Shown: in pieces, positions 25,655 through 34,852 of the stretch
How the letters are laid out: every line of letters starts with the position of its first letter
How positions within the stretch are numbered: the stretch's first letter is position 1
Assembly (NCBI RefSeq): GCF_002243345.2
Contig: NZ_CP022655.2
Location: forward strand, 1,924,501-1,988,500
Direction: 5' to 3'
Length of the DNA: 64,000 bases
DNA from: Paenibacillus sp. RUD330
GTDB lineage: Bacteria > Bacillota > Bacilli > Paenibacillales > Paenibacillaceae
The notes under the pieces: generated by a model
Seen by the model: the letters and a program-made list of their open reading frames with translations, nothing else
What the model was told of the DNA's origin: nothing
Database searches by the model: none
Program-made: the position numbers and the translations under genes

Positions 25655-25764
25655 CCTCTTGTTCCCTCCCAGTGTGGCTCCGTTCCGGCAGAAGCCGCTT
25701 TCGGCGATCCTGTTCGCCATCATTATATGCCGTCTCTATAAGCCTGTCTCCCATGGATTTGCAA

Positions 25765-25782
25765 TCTAAAGAAATCTTTAGA
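25765..25782. promoter_or_regulatory. Perfect palindrome TCTAAAG-AAAT-CTTTAGA
   Basis: A 7-base inverted repeat with a 4-base spacer, in the control region shared by the GDPD gene and ugpA. It could be a repressor site or an RNA hairpin in the GDPD leader. Confidence 0.45.
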
Positions 25783-25826
25783 AAGAGATCCCTGCTATCA
25801 CGCAAGCGCCATCACATTTCCTAATC

Positions 25827-25854
25827 TTAATAAATTGCTGACATAGAGGTTACA
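25827..25854 (+). promoter_or_regulatory. PhoP-box-like repeats ahead of ugpA
   Basis: TTAATA (25827), CTGACA (25838) and GTTACA (25849) lie exactly 11 bases apart, as in Bacillus PhoP boxes, but matches to TT(A/C/T)ACA are imperfect. No good -10 was found. The phosphate-related function of the downstream genes supports the idea. Confidence 0.35.
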
Positions 25855-25928
25855 AAAGGGCGTTATCGTTGGAGTTGCCAAGCCGACTCCGGCCATGCAA
25901 TCTCTTGAAAGGGCGGTGGCAATCACCC

Positions 25929-26894
25929 ATGAGTTCATCCTTATATTCGGACAAGCCTGAACCGGTCCTGTCTCCGGCCTCCGCAGCCTCGGCCGGTACC
26001 CCGATCGCAGCAGGCAAGCTGAGGCGGATCCGGGAGCAGCTGCTCGGTTATTTGTTTTTGGCCCCGAGCCTGGCTGTATTCACCTTGTTTCTCTTTTATC
26101 CGATGGCACGCTCGGTCTATCTGAGCTTTCAGCTTACCGATCCCCGCGGCAGGGTCGCCGCTTATGCGGGCTGGGACAATTATTCGCGGATGATGGAATC
26201 GTCCGCATTCTGGAACAGCCTTTGGATCACCGTCAAGTTCACGCTGCTCACCGTGCCGGCCGGGCTTGCTCTCGGCTTGCTGTGCGCCAGCCTCGTCCAT
26301 GCCGCGGGCAGGGGCAGCAAGCTTTTCCGCTTCGTCTTCTCGGTTCCGCTCGCCCTCTCCGTCGGCACGGCATCCATCCTGTGGATGATTCTCTATCATC
26401 CCACTCTCGGCATGCTCAATTACTTGCTGGGCCAGATCGGCATCGCGCCGGTCCAATGGCTGACCGATCCGTCCGCAGCGCTCGGTTCCGTCTCGCTCAT
26501 GACGATATGGATGAACTCCGGGTTTCCTTTCGTCCTGCTCCTGGCCGCCATTCAAGGGCTGGACAACGATGTCATGGACAGCTCGCGGATCGACGGCGCT
26601 TCGATGTGGAGAACGTTTTTCTCGATCAAGCTGCCGCTGCTGTCGCCGACGCTGTTCTTCCTTGCGGTCGTGTCGATCATGAGCGCCTTCCAATCGTTCG
26701 GACAGGTCAACATCCTGACTCGGGGAGGCCCTGCAGGCTCCACGGATGTGCTGGTGTATTCCATCTACCGCGAAGCTTTCGTCAACTACCAGTTCGGCAC
26801 CGGCAGCGCGCTGGCGATCGTGCTGTTCGCCCTTATGCTCCTGCTGACGGCGGTCCAATTCCTCGTACTTGGAAAGAAGGTGCATTACCAGTGA
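25929..26894 (+). CDS. ugpA: Glycerol-3-phosphate ABC transporter permease UgpA
   Basis: A 321-residue permease of the MalF/UgpA type with six helices after a ~40-residue cytoplasmic tail. The ATPase-contact loop is DSSRIDGASMWRTFFSIKLP. The QSFGQVNILTRGGPAGSTDV segment is characteristic of sugar/G3P permeases. The assignment to glycerol 3-phosphate rests on the UgpB-like partner and the divergent phosphodiesterase. Start ATG 25929; the ribosome binding site (GGGCGGTGG) is mediocre. It overlaps ugpE by 4 bases. Confidence 0.85.
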   Translation: MSSSLYSDKPEPVLSPASAASAGTPIAAGKLRRIREQLLGYLFLAPSLAVFTLFLFYPMARSVYLSFQLTDPRGRVAAYAGWDNYSRMMESSAFWNSLWITVKFTLLTVPAGLALGLLCASLVHAAGRGSKLFRFVFSVPLALSVGTASILWMILYHPTLGMLNYLLGQIGIAPVQWLTDPSAALGSVSLMTIWMNSGFPFVLLLAAIQGLDNDVMDSSRIDGASMWRTFFSIKLPLLSPTLFFLAVVSIMSAFQSFGQVNILTRGGPAGSTDVLVYSIYREAFVNYQFGTGSALAIVLFALMLLLTAVQFLVLGKKVHYQ

Positions 26895-27730
26895 GGGGAT
26901 ACGGCCACCCGCGCCATCCGGTCCGGTTATTCAGCCTTTACGGCTCGCTCATCCTGCTGGCGCTGTTCGTGCTCGGACCGCTGCTGTACCTGCTCGCCCA
27001 GAGCTTCATGACCCCGGCCGAAGCCAGCGAGTATCCGCCCAAGCTGCTTCCATCCGGCTTGTACACCGGAGGACTCAAGAACGCGATTGAAACGGTGCCG
27101 ATCTTCGGCTTCATCGTCAACAGCTTTGTTCTGGCGATCGCGATCATGGTTCTCCAGGTGCTGACGGCGGCACTGGCCGCTTATGCATTCGTCTACATCC
27201 GCTTCTCGGGAAGCCGATTCTGGTTCGCGCTGTTCATCAGCACGATGATGATTCCATGGGAAGTAACGATCATCCCGAATTATTTGACGGTCAAAAGCTG
27301 GGGATGGCTCGATTCGTTCCAGGGACTCATCGTGCCCTTCGCGGCTTCGGCATTCGGCGTGTTCCTGCTCCGCCAGTTTTTCCTGCAGCTGCCGCGTGAG
27401 CTGTTCGAGGCGGCGCGCATCGACGGCTGCGGGCATTTCCGCCACTTCGTCTCCGTCGTGCTGCCGCTGTCCGGTCCCGCTGCCGCATCGCTGGCCGTCT
27501 ATGTGTTCCTGAACGGCTGGAACCAGTATCTGTGGCCGCTGCTCATCACGAGCAGCGACGCCATGCGGACGGTCCAGATCGGGATCGCGATGCTTCAGTT
27601 CGAGGAGCTGACGAGCTGGAATCTGGTGCTCTGCGGAGTGGCGCTCGTCCTCGTGCCGTCCCTCGTGCTGCTGGGACTTGGCCTCAAGCCGCTCGTGCGG
27701 GGAATTACAGCGGGAGCGGTCAAAGGCTGA
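26891..27730 (+). CDS. ugpE: Glycerol-3-phosphate ABC transporter permease UgpE
   Basis: A 279-residue MalG/UgpE-type permease with six helices. It starts at GTG 26891, overlapping the ugpA stop and preceded by AGAAGG. ATPase-contact loop: FEAARIDGCGHFRHFVSVVL. The length matches UgpE. The importer has no ATPase gene nearby, so it presumably uses a shared MsmX/UgpC-type ATPase encoded elsewhere. Confidence 0.87.
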   Translation: MRGYGHPRHPVRLFSLYGSLILLALFVLGPLLYLLAQSFMTPAEASEYPPKLLPSGLYTGGLKNAIETVPIFGFIVNSFVLAIAIMVLQVLTAALAAYAFVYIRFSGSRFWFALFISTMMIPWEVTIIPNYLTVKSWGWLDSFQGLIVPFAASAFGVFLLRQFFLQLPRELFEAARIDGCGHFRHFVSVVLPLSGPAAASLAVYVFLNGWNQYLWPLLITSSDAMRTVQIGIAMLQFEELTSWNLVLCGVALVLVPSLVLLGLGLKPLVRGITAGAVKG

Positions 27731-27874
27731 GCTGAGGCTGCGATGAACTGAGCAAGACGCCGGGCCAAGTATGGAACTGATGCAGCCGGCATGATTCCAG
27801 TCTTCATTCGGGTATTCGTCCTTAGGGACTTGCCATATAGACAAATATCGATTCAAAGGGAGAGAAATCCAACC

Positions 27875-29290
27875 ATGGTCAAACGCAATTGGAAAATGGC
27901 GCTGCCTGTAGCGGCTATGCTCGTGCTGCCTCTGTCTGCCTGCGCATCGAATCCGAGCAACGGCGGGCAAAGCGCCGATCCGGCACCAACCTCCGCGTCT
28001 TCCAATACGGACGCCTCCGCGAATGCGGGCGGAGCTTCCACGGAGCCTGCCAAGGAGCCGGTCAAGGTCGTCTGGTGGCATTCCATGAGCGGCGAGCTCG
28101 GCAAAGCCGCGGACAAGCTGGTCAGCGATTTCAACGCCTCGCATCCCGATGTGAAAGTGGAAGGCGTCTTCCAGGGCACCTATGACGAGAGCCTGAACAA
28201 GCTGAAGGCTTCAATGGATTCGAAGTCCGGTCCTTCCCTGATCCAGGTGTACGAGATCGGGTCGAGATTCATGATCGATTCCGGCGCCGTGACGCCGGTG
28301 CAGCAGTTCATCGACGAGGAAAACTACGACGTGTCCTCGCTGGAGCCGAATATCCGGAGCTATTACACGTTCGACGGCAAGCAGTACTCGATGCCATTCA
28401 ATACGTCCAACCCGATTCTTTATTATAACAAGGATCTGTTCACGAAAGCCGGACTGGATCCGAGCAAGCCGCCTGCGACTTACCAGGAGGTAGCCGACGC
28501 GGCCAAGAAGCTGACCGGGGGCGGCGTGACGGGAGCTTCCTTCGCCATCTACGGCTGGTTCGTGGAGCAGCTGCTGGCGAATCAGGGCAAGGATCTCGTC
28601 AACAACGGCAACGGCCGCGACAGCGCCGCTACGGAATCGCTCGTGAACCAGGAAGCGGCCGTCAAGACGTTGACCTGGTGGAAGGGCATGGTCGACGACA
28701 AGTCCGCGCTGAATCTCGGACGCAAGACGGACGACACGAAAAAAGCGTTCCTGGCCGGCCAGATCGGCATGACGCTGGATTCGACGGCCTCGCTGCGCGG
28801 CATCGTCGACGGAGCCGCAGGCAAATTCGAAGTCGGTACGGCCTTCCTGCCCAAGCCGGACGCATCCTCCGAAGGCGGCGTCGTCGTCGGCGGCGCGAGC
28901 CTGTGGGTTCTGAACAACAAGCCGGCCGAGGAGCAGAAGGCCGCCTGGGAGTTCATCAAGTATTTGGCCGAGCCGGCCGTACAAGCAGAGTGGCACATCA
29001 ACACCGGCTACTTCCCGATCACGACGAAAGCGTACGACGAGCAGATCGTCAAGGACAATCTGGCGAAGTATCCGCAGTTCCAGACGGCTGTAGACCAGCT
29101 GCACGCGTCCAAGGCGGGCACGGCCAGCCAAGGCGCCGTCATGGGCGTCTTCCCGGAAGCGCGCCAGACAGTGGAAGGCGCGATCGAGGAAGCGTTCACC
29201 GGCAAGAAGGACGTCAAGGCCGCGCTTGACGATGCCGCCAAGCAGATCACCGAGAAGATCGGCATCTACAACAAGACGGTAGCGAAATAA
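27875..29290 (+). CDS. ugpB: Glycerol-3-phosphate-binding lipoprotein UgpB
   Basis: A 471-residue extracellular lipoprotein with lipobox LPLSACAS after a short signal peptide, followed by a Ser/Ala/Gly linker. The mature domain begins VKVVWWHSMSGELGKAADKL. It continues QVYEIGSRFMIDSGAVTPV and YSMPFNTSNPILYYNKDLF, closely following the E. coli UgpB pattern as I recall it. GGGAGAG upstream of the ATG at 27875. About 145 bases separate it from ugpE without a terminator. Confidence 0.88.
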   Translation: MVKRNWKMALPVAAMLVLPLSACASNPSNGGQSADPAPTSASSNTDASANAGGASTEPAKEPVKVVWWHSMSGELGKAADKLVSDFNASHPDVKVEGVFQGTYDESLNKLKASMDSKSGPSLIQVYEIGSRFMIDSGAVTPVQQFIDEENYDVSSLEPNIRSYYTFDGKQYSMPFNTSNPILYYNKDLFTKAGLDPSKPPATYQEVADAAKKLTGGGVTGASFAIYGWFVEQLLANQGKDLVNNGNGRDSAATESLVNQEAAVKTLTWWKGMVDDKSALNLGRKTDDTKKAFLAGQIGMTLDSTASLRGIVDGAAGKFEVGTAFLPKPDASSEGGVVVGGASLWVLNNKPAEEQKAAWEFIKYLAEPAVQAEWHINTGYFPITTKAYDEQIVKDNLAKYPQFQTAVDQLHASKAGTASQGAVMGVFPEARQTVEGAIEEAFTGKKDVKAALDDAAKQITEKIGIYNKTVAK

Positions 29291-29314
29291 GAAGCGTAAG
29301 CTTCCGAAGACGGA

Positions 29315-29352
29315 AACAGCCCCGGGATCGATGATCCCGGGGCTGTTTTTTA
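29315..29352 (+). terminator. Terminator of the ugp operon
   Basis: ACAGCCCCGGGATC and GATCCCGGGGCTGT form a perfect stem with a three-base GAT loop, followed by TTTTTTA. Confidence 0.9.
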
Positions 29353-29583
29353 TCCGTACCGCCGGTCACCGCAGGAGCCGTCGCCGCGGATCAGCAGATA
29401 GACGATGAGTCCGAGCATCGGCGCCACAAGCAGGGCGAGCAGGACGATCAGCGCGTATTCGCTGCTGTGCCTCCGCCTTCTCGCATCGCGGTAGGCCCAT
29501 GCGCAGAGGGCGGCGTGGAGGGCGAAAAACAGGAATCCGATGAATAGAAATCCGATTCCGAAAAGTCCGACTCCCGAAACCAT
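29350..29583 (-). CDS. Small membrane protein with PLDc_N-like domain
   Basis: A 77-residue protein with two hydrophobic helices (GLFGIGFLFIGFLFFALHAA and ALIVLLALLVAPMLGLIVYL) separated by a basic loop WAYRDARRRRHSSEYA, ending in YLLIRGDG. This matches the PLDc_N family (the N-terminal membrane part of cardiolipin synthases, also found as stand-alone proteins) of unknown function. AAGGA lies 8 bases before the ATG. Its stop lies at the edge of the ugp terminator. Confidence 0.75.
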   Translation of the reverse strand: MVSGVGLFGIGFLFIGFLFFALHAALCAWAYRDARRRRHSSEYALIVLLALLVAPMLGLIVYLLIRGDGSCGDRRYG

Positions 29584-29739
29584 TCAATCAATCCTTAATA
29601 TTCCAACGATAAGATAAATTTACATATGAAGAATTCCATCCAGGGGATTCAAGCCGATCGAGCCGGGAGTCTCCCGTCCGGGAATCGGAGGGCCGTTTAT
29701 GGTATGATGGAAGCAACCATGAACAGGACGAGGTGCCCA

Positions 29740-32406
29740 ATGGACAAGTGGATATTGATCGACGGCAACAGCATTGCCAACCGGGCTTTCTACGCCATGC
29801 CGCCGCTGACGAACGCGGCGGGATTACATACGAACGCTGTATACGGCTTCACGACGATGCTGCTCAAGGTTCTCGAAGAAGAGAAGCCGACGCATGTGCT
29901 CGTCGCCTTCGACGCCGGCAAGGTGACGTTCCGCACCGAGAGCTTCGCGGAATACAAGGGAACGCGCCAGAAGACGCCTTCCGAGCTGTCGGAGCAGTTC
30001 CCGCTGATCAAGGAGGTCGTGGCCGCGTTCGGCATCAAGCAGTTCGAGCTGAGCGGCTACGAGGCGGATGACATCATCGGGACGATGACCCGGCTGGCGG
30101 ACGAAAAGGGAGTCAAGACGATCGTCGTGTCCGGAGACAAGGACATGCTGCAGCTGGCCTCGGAGCAGGTGACGATCGCCGTGACGCGCAAGGGCGTAAG
30201 CGAGACGGAGCTTTACGATCCCGCCGCAGTCAAGGAACGCTACGGCCTCGTGCCGAGCCAGATCATCGATCTCAAGGGCTTGATGGGCGATTCGTCCGAC
30301 AACATCCCGGGCATTCCCGGTGTCGGGGAGAAGACCGCGCTCAAGCTTCTGCATGAATATGGCACGGTCGAAGCCGTGCTGGAGCATTCCGGCGAGCTGA
30401 AGGGCAAGCTCAAGGAGCGCGTGGAAGAGAACCGGGAAGCCGCGCTCATGAGCAAGCAGCTGGCGACGATCTTCCGCGAGGTTCCTCTCGAGGAAGGAAC
30501 GGCGGACTTTCCATATAGCGGCTTCGAGCCTTCCGTGCTGGCGGATGTGTTCGGCCGGCTTGAATTCCGCTCCCTGATGGAGAGGCTGGACCTGTCGGCA
30601 GGAGCCGGAGGGGAAACGGCGGATGCGGCTCCGAGCCGGGAGCTGACTGTCGTCCCGGTCGAGATCGGGGATTCCGCCGCGCGATCGGCGCTGGAAGCCG
30701 CGCTGGACGGATCCGGAGGCTTTTTCCTGGAATCGCATGGGGACAACCCCCATCATGCCGATATTCTCGGAGCGGCATATGCGGTGGAGGATAGGGTGTT
30801 CGTCATGGATGCGGACTGGCTCCGCAGCGAGGACGCGGACGGCTTCAAAGGCTGGCTGGCCGATCCGTCCCGGCCCAAGACCGGCTGCGATCTGCACCGT
30901 GCGGAGCTCGTCCTGAACCGGATCGGCGTCCATCTGCAGGGAGCCGGCTTCGACATCGTGCTGGCCGCCTACTTGCTCGATCCGACGGATACCGACCAGA
31001 GCGTCACCGGCATCGCCGCCCGCAGCGGCCTTCCATCCGTCCCTTCGGACGAGTCGGTCTACGGCAAAGGGGCCAAGTTCAAGGTGCCGGACAAGGAAAC
31101 GCTGTACGCCCACCTGGCAGCCAAGGCCGAAGCCGTGCGCGGGCTTGCGCCGCTGCAGCGCGGGAAGCTGGAGCAGAGCGGCATGAACCGTCTCTACTTC
31201 GAGCTGGAGCAGCCGCTGTCCGGCGTGCTGGCGGACATGGAGAAGCTCGGCATCTGCGCGGATGCCGGCGCGATCCGCGAGCTCGGCCAGGAGCTCGAGA
31301 AGGGCATCAGCGCCGACGTGGCCGAGATCTACCGCCTGGCGGGGACGGAATTCAACATCAACTCTCCAAAGCAGCTTGGCGAGATTCTGTTCGACCGCCT
31401 GGGACTGCCCGTCATGAAGAAGACCAAGACCGGTTATTCCACGGACGCCGACGTGCTGGAGAAGCTGGAGCCCTATCATGAAATCATTCCGCTCATCCTG
31501 CACTTCCGCCAGCTGCATAAGCTGCAGTCCACCTATGTGGAGGGCTTGCTCAAGGAGATCCGCGAGGACAGCGGCAAGATCCACACGTACTACCGGCAGA
31601 CGATCGCGGCTACGGGCAGGCTCAGCAGCCAGTTCCCGAACCTGCAGAACATCCCGATCCGCCTGGAGGAAGGACGCAAGATCCGCAAGGCGTTCGTGCC
31701 ATCCGAGCCGGGCTGGAGCATCCTGGCTGCCGACTACTCGCAGATCGAGCTTCGCGTGCTGGCCCATATATCGGGCGACGAGGGATTGACCGAAGCTTTC
31801 ACGCATGACATGGACATCCATACGAAGACGGCCATGGACGTGTTCGGCGTGGAGGAGTCGGAGGTGGACTCCAACATGCGCCGTTCGGCGAAGGCGGTCA
31901 ACTTCGGCATCGTATACGGCATCAGCGACTTCGGCTTGTCCCAGAACCTGAACATCACCCGCAAGGAGGCGTCGCGCTTCATCGAGCAGTATTTCGAGGC
32001 GTTCAAGGGCGTGCGCAAGTACATGGACGACATCGTCCTGGAAGCGCGCAAGGACGGTTATGTGAAGACGCTGCTGGAGCGCCGCCGCTATTTGCCGGAG
32101 ATCAAGGCGTCGAACTTCAACCTGCGCTCGTTCGCCGAGCGGACCGCGATGAACACGCCGATCCAGGGAACGGCGGCCGACATCATCAAGCTGGCGATGG
32201 TGAAAATGCAGGAGCGCCTGCGGACCGACGGCATGAAGAGCCGCATGCTCCTGCAGGTGCACGATGAACTGGTGTTCGAAGTGCCGCCGGAGGAGCTGGA
32301 GATCATGAAAAAGCTCGTGCCGGAAGTGATGGAGAGCGCCTTGGAGCTGAATGTGCCGCTGAAGGCCGAAGTCAGTTTCGGAGCCAACTGGTACGAGGCG
32401 AAGTAG
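29740..32406 (+). CDS. polA: DNA polymerase I
   Basis: An 888-residue polymerase for Okazaki fragment processing and repair. Residues 1-~295 are the 5'-3' exonuclease (LIDGNSIANRAFYAMPPL; GLMGDSSDNIPGIPGVGEKT). The middle domain (about 310-490) has the 3'-5' exonuclease fold, but the acidic catalytic residues are missing (GGFFLESHGD), as in Bacillus Pol I. The polymerase domain has motif A ADYSQIELRVLAHIS, motif B RRSAKAVNFGIVYG and motif C QVHDELVFEV. The ATG at 29740 follows GAGGTG; upstream ATGs lack a site. polA-mutM-ytaF-coaE order is conserved in Bacillales. Confidence 0.97.
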   Translation: MDKWILIDGNSIANRAFYAMPPLTNAAGLHTNAVYGFTTMLLKVLEEEKPTHVLVAFDAGKVTFRTESFAEYKGTRQKTPSELSEQFPLIKEVVAAFGIKQFELSGYEADDIIGTMTRLADEKGVKTIVVSGDKDMLQLASEQVTIAVTRKGVSETELYDPAAVKERYGLVPSQIIDLKGLMGDSSDNIPGIPGVGEKTALKLLHEYGTVEAVLEHSGELKGKLKERVEENREAALMSKQLATIFREVPLEEGTADFPYSGFEPSVLADVFGRLEFRSLMERLDLSAGAGGETADAAPSRELTVVPVEIGDSAARSALEAALDGSGGFFLESHGDNPHHADILGAAYAVEDRVFVMDADWLRSEDADGFKGWLADPSRPKTGCDLHRAELVLNRIGVHLQGAGFDIVLAAYLLDPTDTDQSVTGIAARSGLPSVPSDESVYGKGAKFKVPDKETLYAHLAAKAEAVRGLAPLQRGKLEQSGMNRLYFELEQPLSGVLADMEKLGICADAGAIRELGQELEKGISADVAEIYRLAGTEFNINSPKQLGEILFDRLGLPVMKKTKTGYSTDADVLEKLEPYHEIIPLILHFRQLHKLQSTYVEGLLKEIREDSGKIHTYYRQTIAATGRLSSQFPNLQNIPIRLEEGRKIRKAFVPSEPGWSILAADYSQIELRVLAHISGDEGLTEAFTHDMDIHTKTAMDVFGVEESEVDSNMRRSAKAVNFGIVYGISDFGLSQNLNITRKEASRFIEQYFEAFKGVRKYMDDIVLEARKDGYVKTLLERRRYLPEIKASNFNLRSFAERTAMNTPIQGTAADIIKLAMVKMQERLRTDGMKSRMLLQVHDELVFEVPPEELEIMKKLVPEVMESALELNVPLKAEVSFGANWYEAK

Positions 32407-32486
32407 CCTTTTTTTGCAGTCAGAATCTGCGCAATGCGCCGCCAGGATGGTTCCGGTATAATAGAAGCCGAAGAGGTGATGACATC

Positions 32487-33341
32487 ATGCCGGAATTGCC
32501 GGAGGTAGAGACGGTAACCCGAACGCTTAATATTCTCGCAGGGGGCAAGACGATCGAGAAGGTCGCCGTCAGCCTGCCGCGAATTATACAGCGCCCCAAG
32601 GAGCCCGAAGCTTTCGAGGCCGCCCTTGAGGGCCATACGATCCTGAACGTGGAACGCCGGGGCAAGTTCATCCGTTTCGTGATGGACGGGCTCGTGCTCG
32701 TCTCCCATCTGCGGATGGAGGGCAAGTACGGCCTGCATGACGCCGAGGACGAGGTGGCGAAGCATACGCATGTGCGCTTCCGCTTCACGGACGGAACCGA
32801 GCTGCGGTACAAGGACGTCCGTCAGTTCGGAACGATGCATCTGTTCAAGCCGGGCGAGGAATTCACGATGCCTCCGCTGCTGAAGCTTGGGCTGGAGCCG
32901 CTGAGCGAGGAGTTTACGTGCGAGTCGCTGGTGGAAAGGCTCGCCAGGCGGACGACGCGCATCAAGCCGCTGCTTCTGAATCAAGAATATATCGTGGGGC
33001 TCGGCAATATTTATGTGGATGAGGCGCTGTTCCAGGCCGGCATCCATCCCGAGCTGACGGCGGACCGCCTGAAGCCGGCCCAGTGGAAGCTGCTTCACGC
33101 GGCGATCCGCGAAACGCTGCAGAGGGCCGTCGATGCGGGAGGCTCCTCCATCAAGTCCTACGTCAACGGACAGGGAGACCCCGGCAAGTTCCAGCATGAG
33201 CTGCTTGTGTACGGCCGCAAGAACGAGCCTTGCCGCAACTGCGGCAGGCCGATCGAGAAGAGCGTCGTCGGCGGGCGCGGCACGCATACTTGCGCGGCTT
33301 GCCAGCCGCTCCCGAAGGCGCGCGTCCGCAAGAGCGGCTGA
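32487..33341 (+). CDS. mutM: Formamidopyrimidine-DNA glycosylase
   Basis: A 284-residue base-excision repair enzyme removing 8-oxoguanine and ring-opened purines. The N-terminal catalytic PELPEVETV is intact (Pro2 nucleophile, Glu3). The helix-two-turn-helix region has GLGNIYVDEALF, and the C-terminal zinc finger is CRNCGRPIEKSVVGGRGTHT followed by CAAC. GAGGTGATGACATC upstream of the ATG. It follows polA by 80 bases, probably in one transcript. Confidence 0.96.
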   Translation: MPELPEVETVTRTLNILAGGKTIEKVAVSLPRIIQRPKEPEAFEAALEGHTILNVERRGKFIRFVMDGLVLVSHLRMEGKYGLHDAEDEVAKHTHVRFRFTDGTELRYKDVRQFGTMHLFKPGEEFTMPPLLKLGLEPLSEEFTCESLVERLARRTTRIKPLLLNQEYIVGLGNIYVDEALFQAGIHPELTADRLKPAQWKLLHAAIRETLQRAVDAGGSSIKSYVNGQGDPGKFQHELLVYGRKNEPCRNCGRPIEKSVVGGRGTHTCAACQPLPKARVRKSG

Positions 33342-33460
33342 CGCGCCGCCGAGCGGCGCCGAAGCCGGTGTCGCCCGGCGCACGACGAAGCGACAGGAAC
33401 AGACGCCCATTCCTTGCATATGATGATCCTAAGTCAAATGCAGGGAGGTAGGGCTGGAAC

Positions 33461-34174
33461 GTGTTCGCCCACATACTGCCGCTGTTGCTCTTGTCATTTG
33501 CCGTCAGCGTGGATGGATTCGGCGTAGGAGTCACGTACGGGCTGAGGCGTATCCGCATCCCGATGCTGTCTGTACTGATCATTACGGGCTGCTCGGGCAT
33601 CGTCATCCTGCTCGCCATGAAGGTAGGGGCTTGGCTCTCCGGATTCGTATCCCCCGAAGGTGCGAAGCTGATCGGGGCCGCCATCCTGATGCTGATCGGA
33701 TCTTATACCCTTGCGCAGCAGCTTCGCCGCGTCAAGGAGGAAGAGGTCAAGCCGGATGCGGGCTCAGCCCGCGACAATCCGGATCCGGCAGCGATGCCGG
33801 AGGGCGGCCCGAACGGGGCTCCCTTGCCGCCGGCTGCGGTGCTTACGCTTGAAATCAAAAAGCTCGGCCTCGTCATTCAGATCCTGAAGACGCCTCAAGC
33901 CGCCGATATGGACAGCTCGGGAAGCATAAGCGCGGGCGAAGCTCTTCTGCTCGGGTCCGCGCTGTCGCTGGACGCCTTCGGCGCAGGCCTCGGCGCCGCC
34001 ATGGTCGGCCTCGTGCCTTGGGTGACGGCATGCTGCATCATGCTGGCGAGCGGACTGTTCCTGGTCGGAGGACTGCGCTTCGGCTTCCGGTTCTCCGGTG
34101 TCAACCGGATGAAGGCGCTGAGCTTCCTGCCCGGCGTCCTGCTGCTTCTGATCGGATTCGGCAAACTATGGTAA
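33461..34174 (+). CDS. ytaF: Sporulation membrane protein YtaF (MntP-like)
   Basis: A 237-residue integral membrane protein with two three-helix halves. The N-terminal half has LLLLSFAVSVDGFGVGVTYG and the second half GSALSLDAFGAGLGAAMVGL; each has the Asp-in-membrane motif shared with MntP. Between the halves, after a Pro/Gly-rich linker, residues 149-160 (DMDSSGSISAGE) match a 12-residue EF-hand calcium loop. B. subtilis YtaF is annotated as a sporulation membrane protein; function is not established. GTG start behind GGGAGG. It lies between mutM and coaE, as in B. subtilis. Confidence 0.9.
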   Translation: MFAHILPLLLLSFAVSVDGFGVGVTYGLRRIRIPMLSVLIITGCSGIVILLAMKVGAWLSGFVSPEGAKLIGAAILMLIGSYTLAQQLRRVKEEEVKPDAGSARDNPDPAAMPEGGPNGAPLPPAAVLTLEIKKLGLVIQILKTPQAADMDSSGSISAGEALLLGSALSLDAFGAGLGAAMVGLVPWVTACCIMLASGLFLVGGLRFGFRFSGVNRMKALSFLPGVLLLLIGFGKLW

Positions 34175-34255
34175 CATCTCCCTATCCCTCCCGCAGCGGA
34201 GGGATATTGGGCTTTACAAGAGGAATTAGGGCTGCACAAAGGAGGTTCGCATCTC

Positions 34256-34852
34256 TTGAGAATAGGTCTTACAGGCGGAATCGCCAGCGGCAAAAGCACC
34301 GCAACCCGCTTTCTGCGCGAGGCGGGAGCCTTCGTATCGGATGCCGACGAGGCGGCCCGGAAGGTTGTTCTGCCCGGAACGCCGGCATTGGACGGCATCG
34401 TGGAGGCTTTCGGCCGCAGCCTGCTGCTGCCGGACGGCATCCTCGATCGGGCCGCCTTGGGGCGGGTCGTATTCGGAGATCCGGACAAGCTGAGGCGGCT
34501 CGAGTCGATTCTGCACCCGGCGATACGCGCGCATATGAAGGATGAAATGGACCGTGCCGAGGCCGAATCGCCCGGAAGGCTCATTGTGGCGGATATCCCG
34601 CTCTTGTACGAAACAGGGCAGGACAAGGCTTACGACGGCGTCCTTGTCGTTCATGTGCCGCATGAGCTGCAGGTCAAGCGCCTCATGGAGCGAAACGGCA
34701 TGGACCAGGCGGAAGCGGAGCGGCGAATCGGCCTGCAGATGAGTCTGGACGAGAAAAAGCGGCGGGCAGACTGGGTCATCGACAACAGCGGCAGCCTGGA
34801 GGATACCCGAACCCAGATCGGGCGCTGGATGACGGAGCTTGTGCCGTCATGA
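34256..34852 (+). CDS. coaE: Dephospho-CoA kinase
   Basis: A 198-residue kinase catalysing the last step of coenzyme A synthesis. P-loop GLTGGIASGKST (about residues 4-15), substrate region FVSDADEAARKV, and lid/LID-proximal motif DIPLLYETGQD. It starts at TTG 34256 behind AAAGGAGG. The stop overlaps the downstream transglycosylase start (ATGA). Confidence 0.95.
   Translation: MRIGLTGGIASGKSTATRFLREAGAFVSDADEAARKVVLPGTPALDGIVEAFGRSLLLPDGILDRAALGRVVFGDPDKLRRLESILHPAIRAHMKDEMDRAEAESPGRLIVADIPLLYETGQDKAYDGVLVVHVPHELQVKRLMERNGMDQAEAERRIGLQMSLDEKKRRADWVIDNSGSLEDTRTQIGRWMTELVPS

Noticed and set aside
29824-32262. An 812-codon minus-strand open frame inside polA
   Set aside because: Antisense shadow of polA with composition typical of reverse-frame translation.
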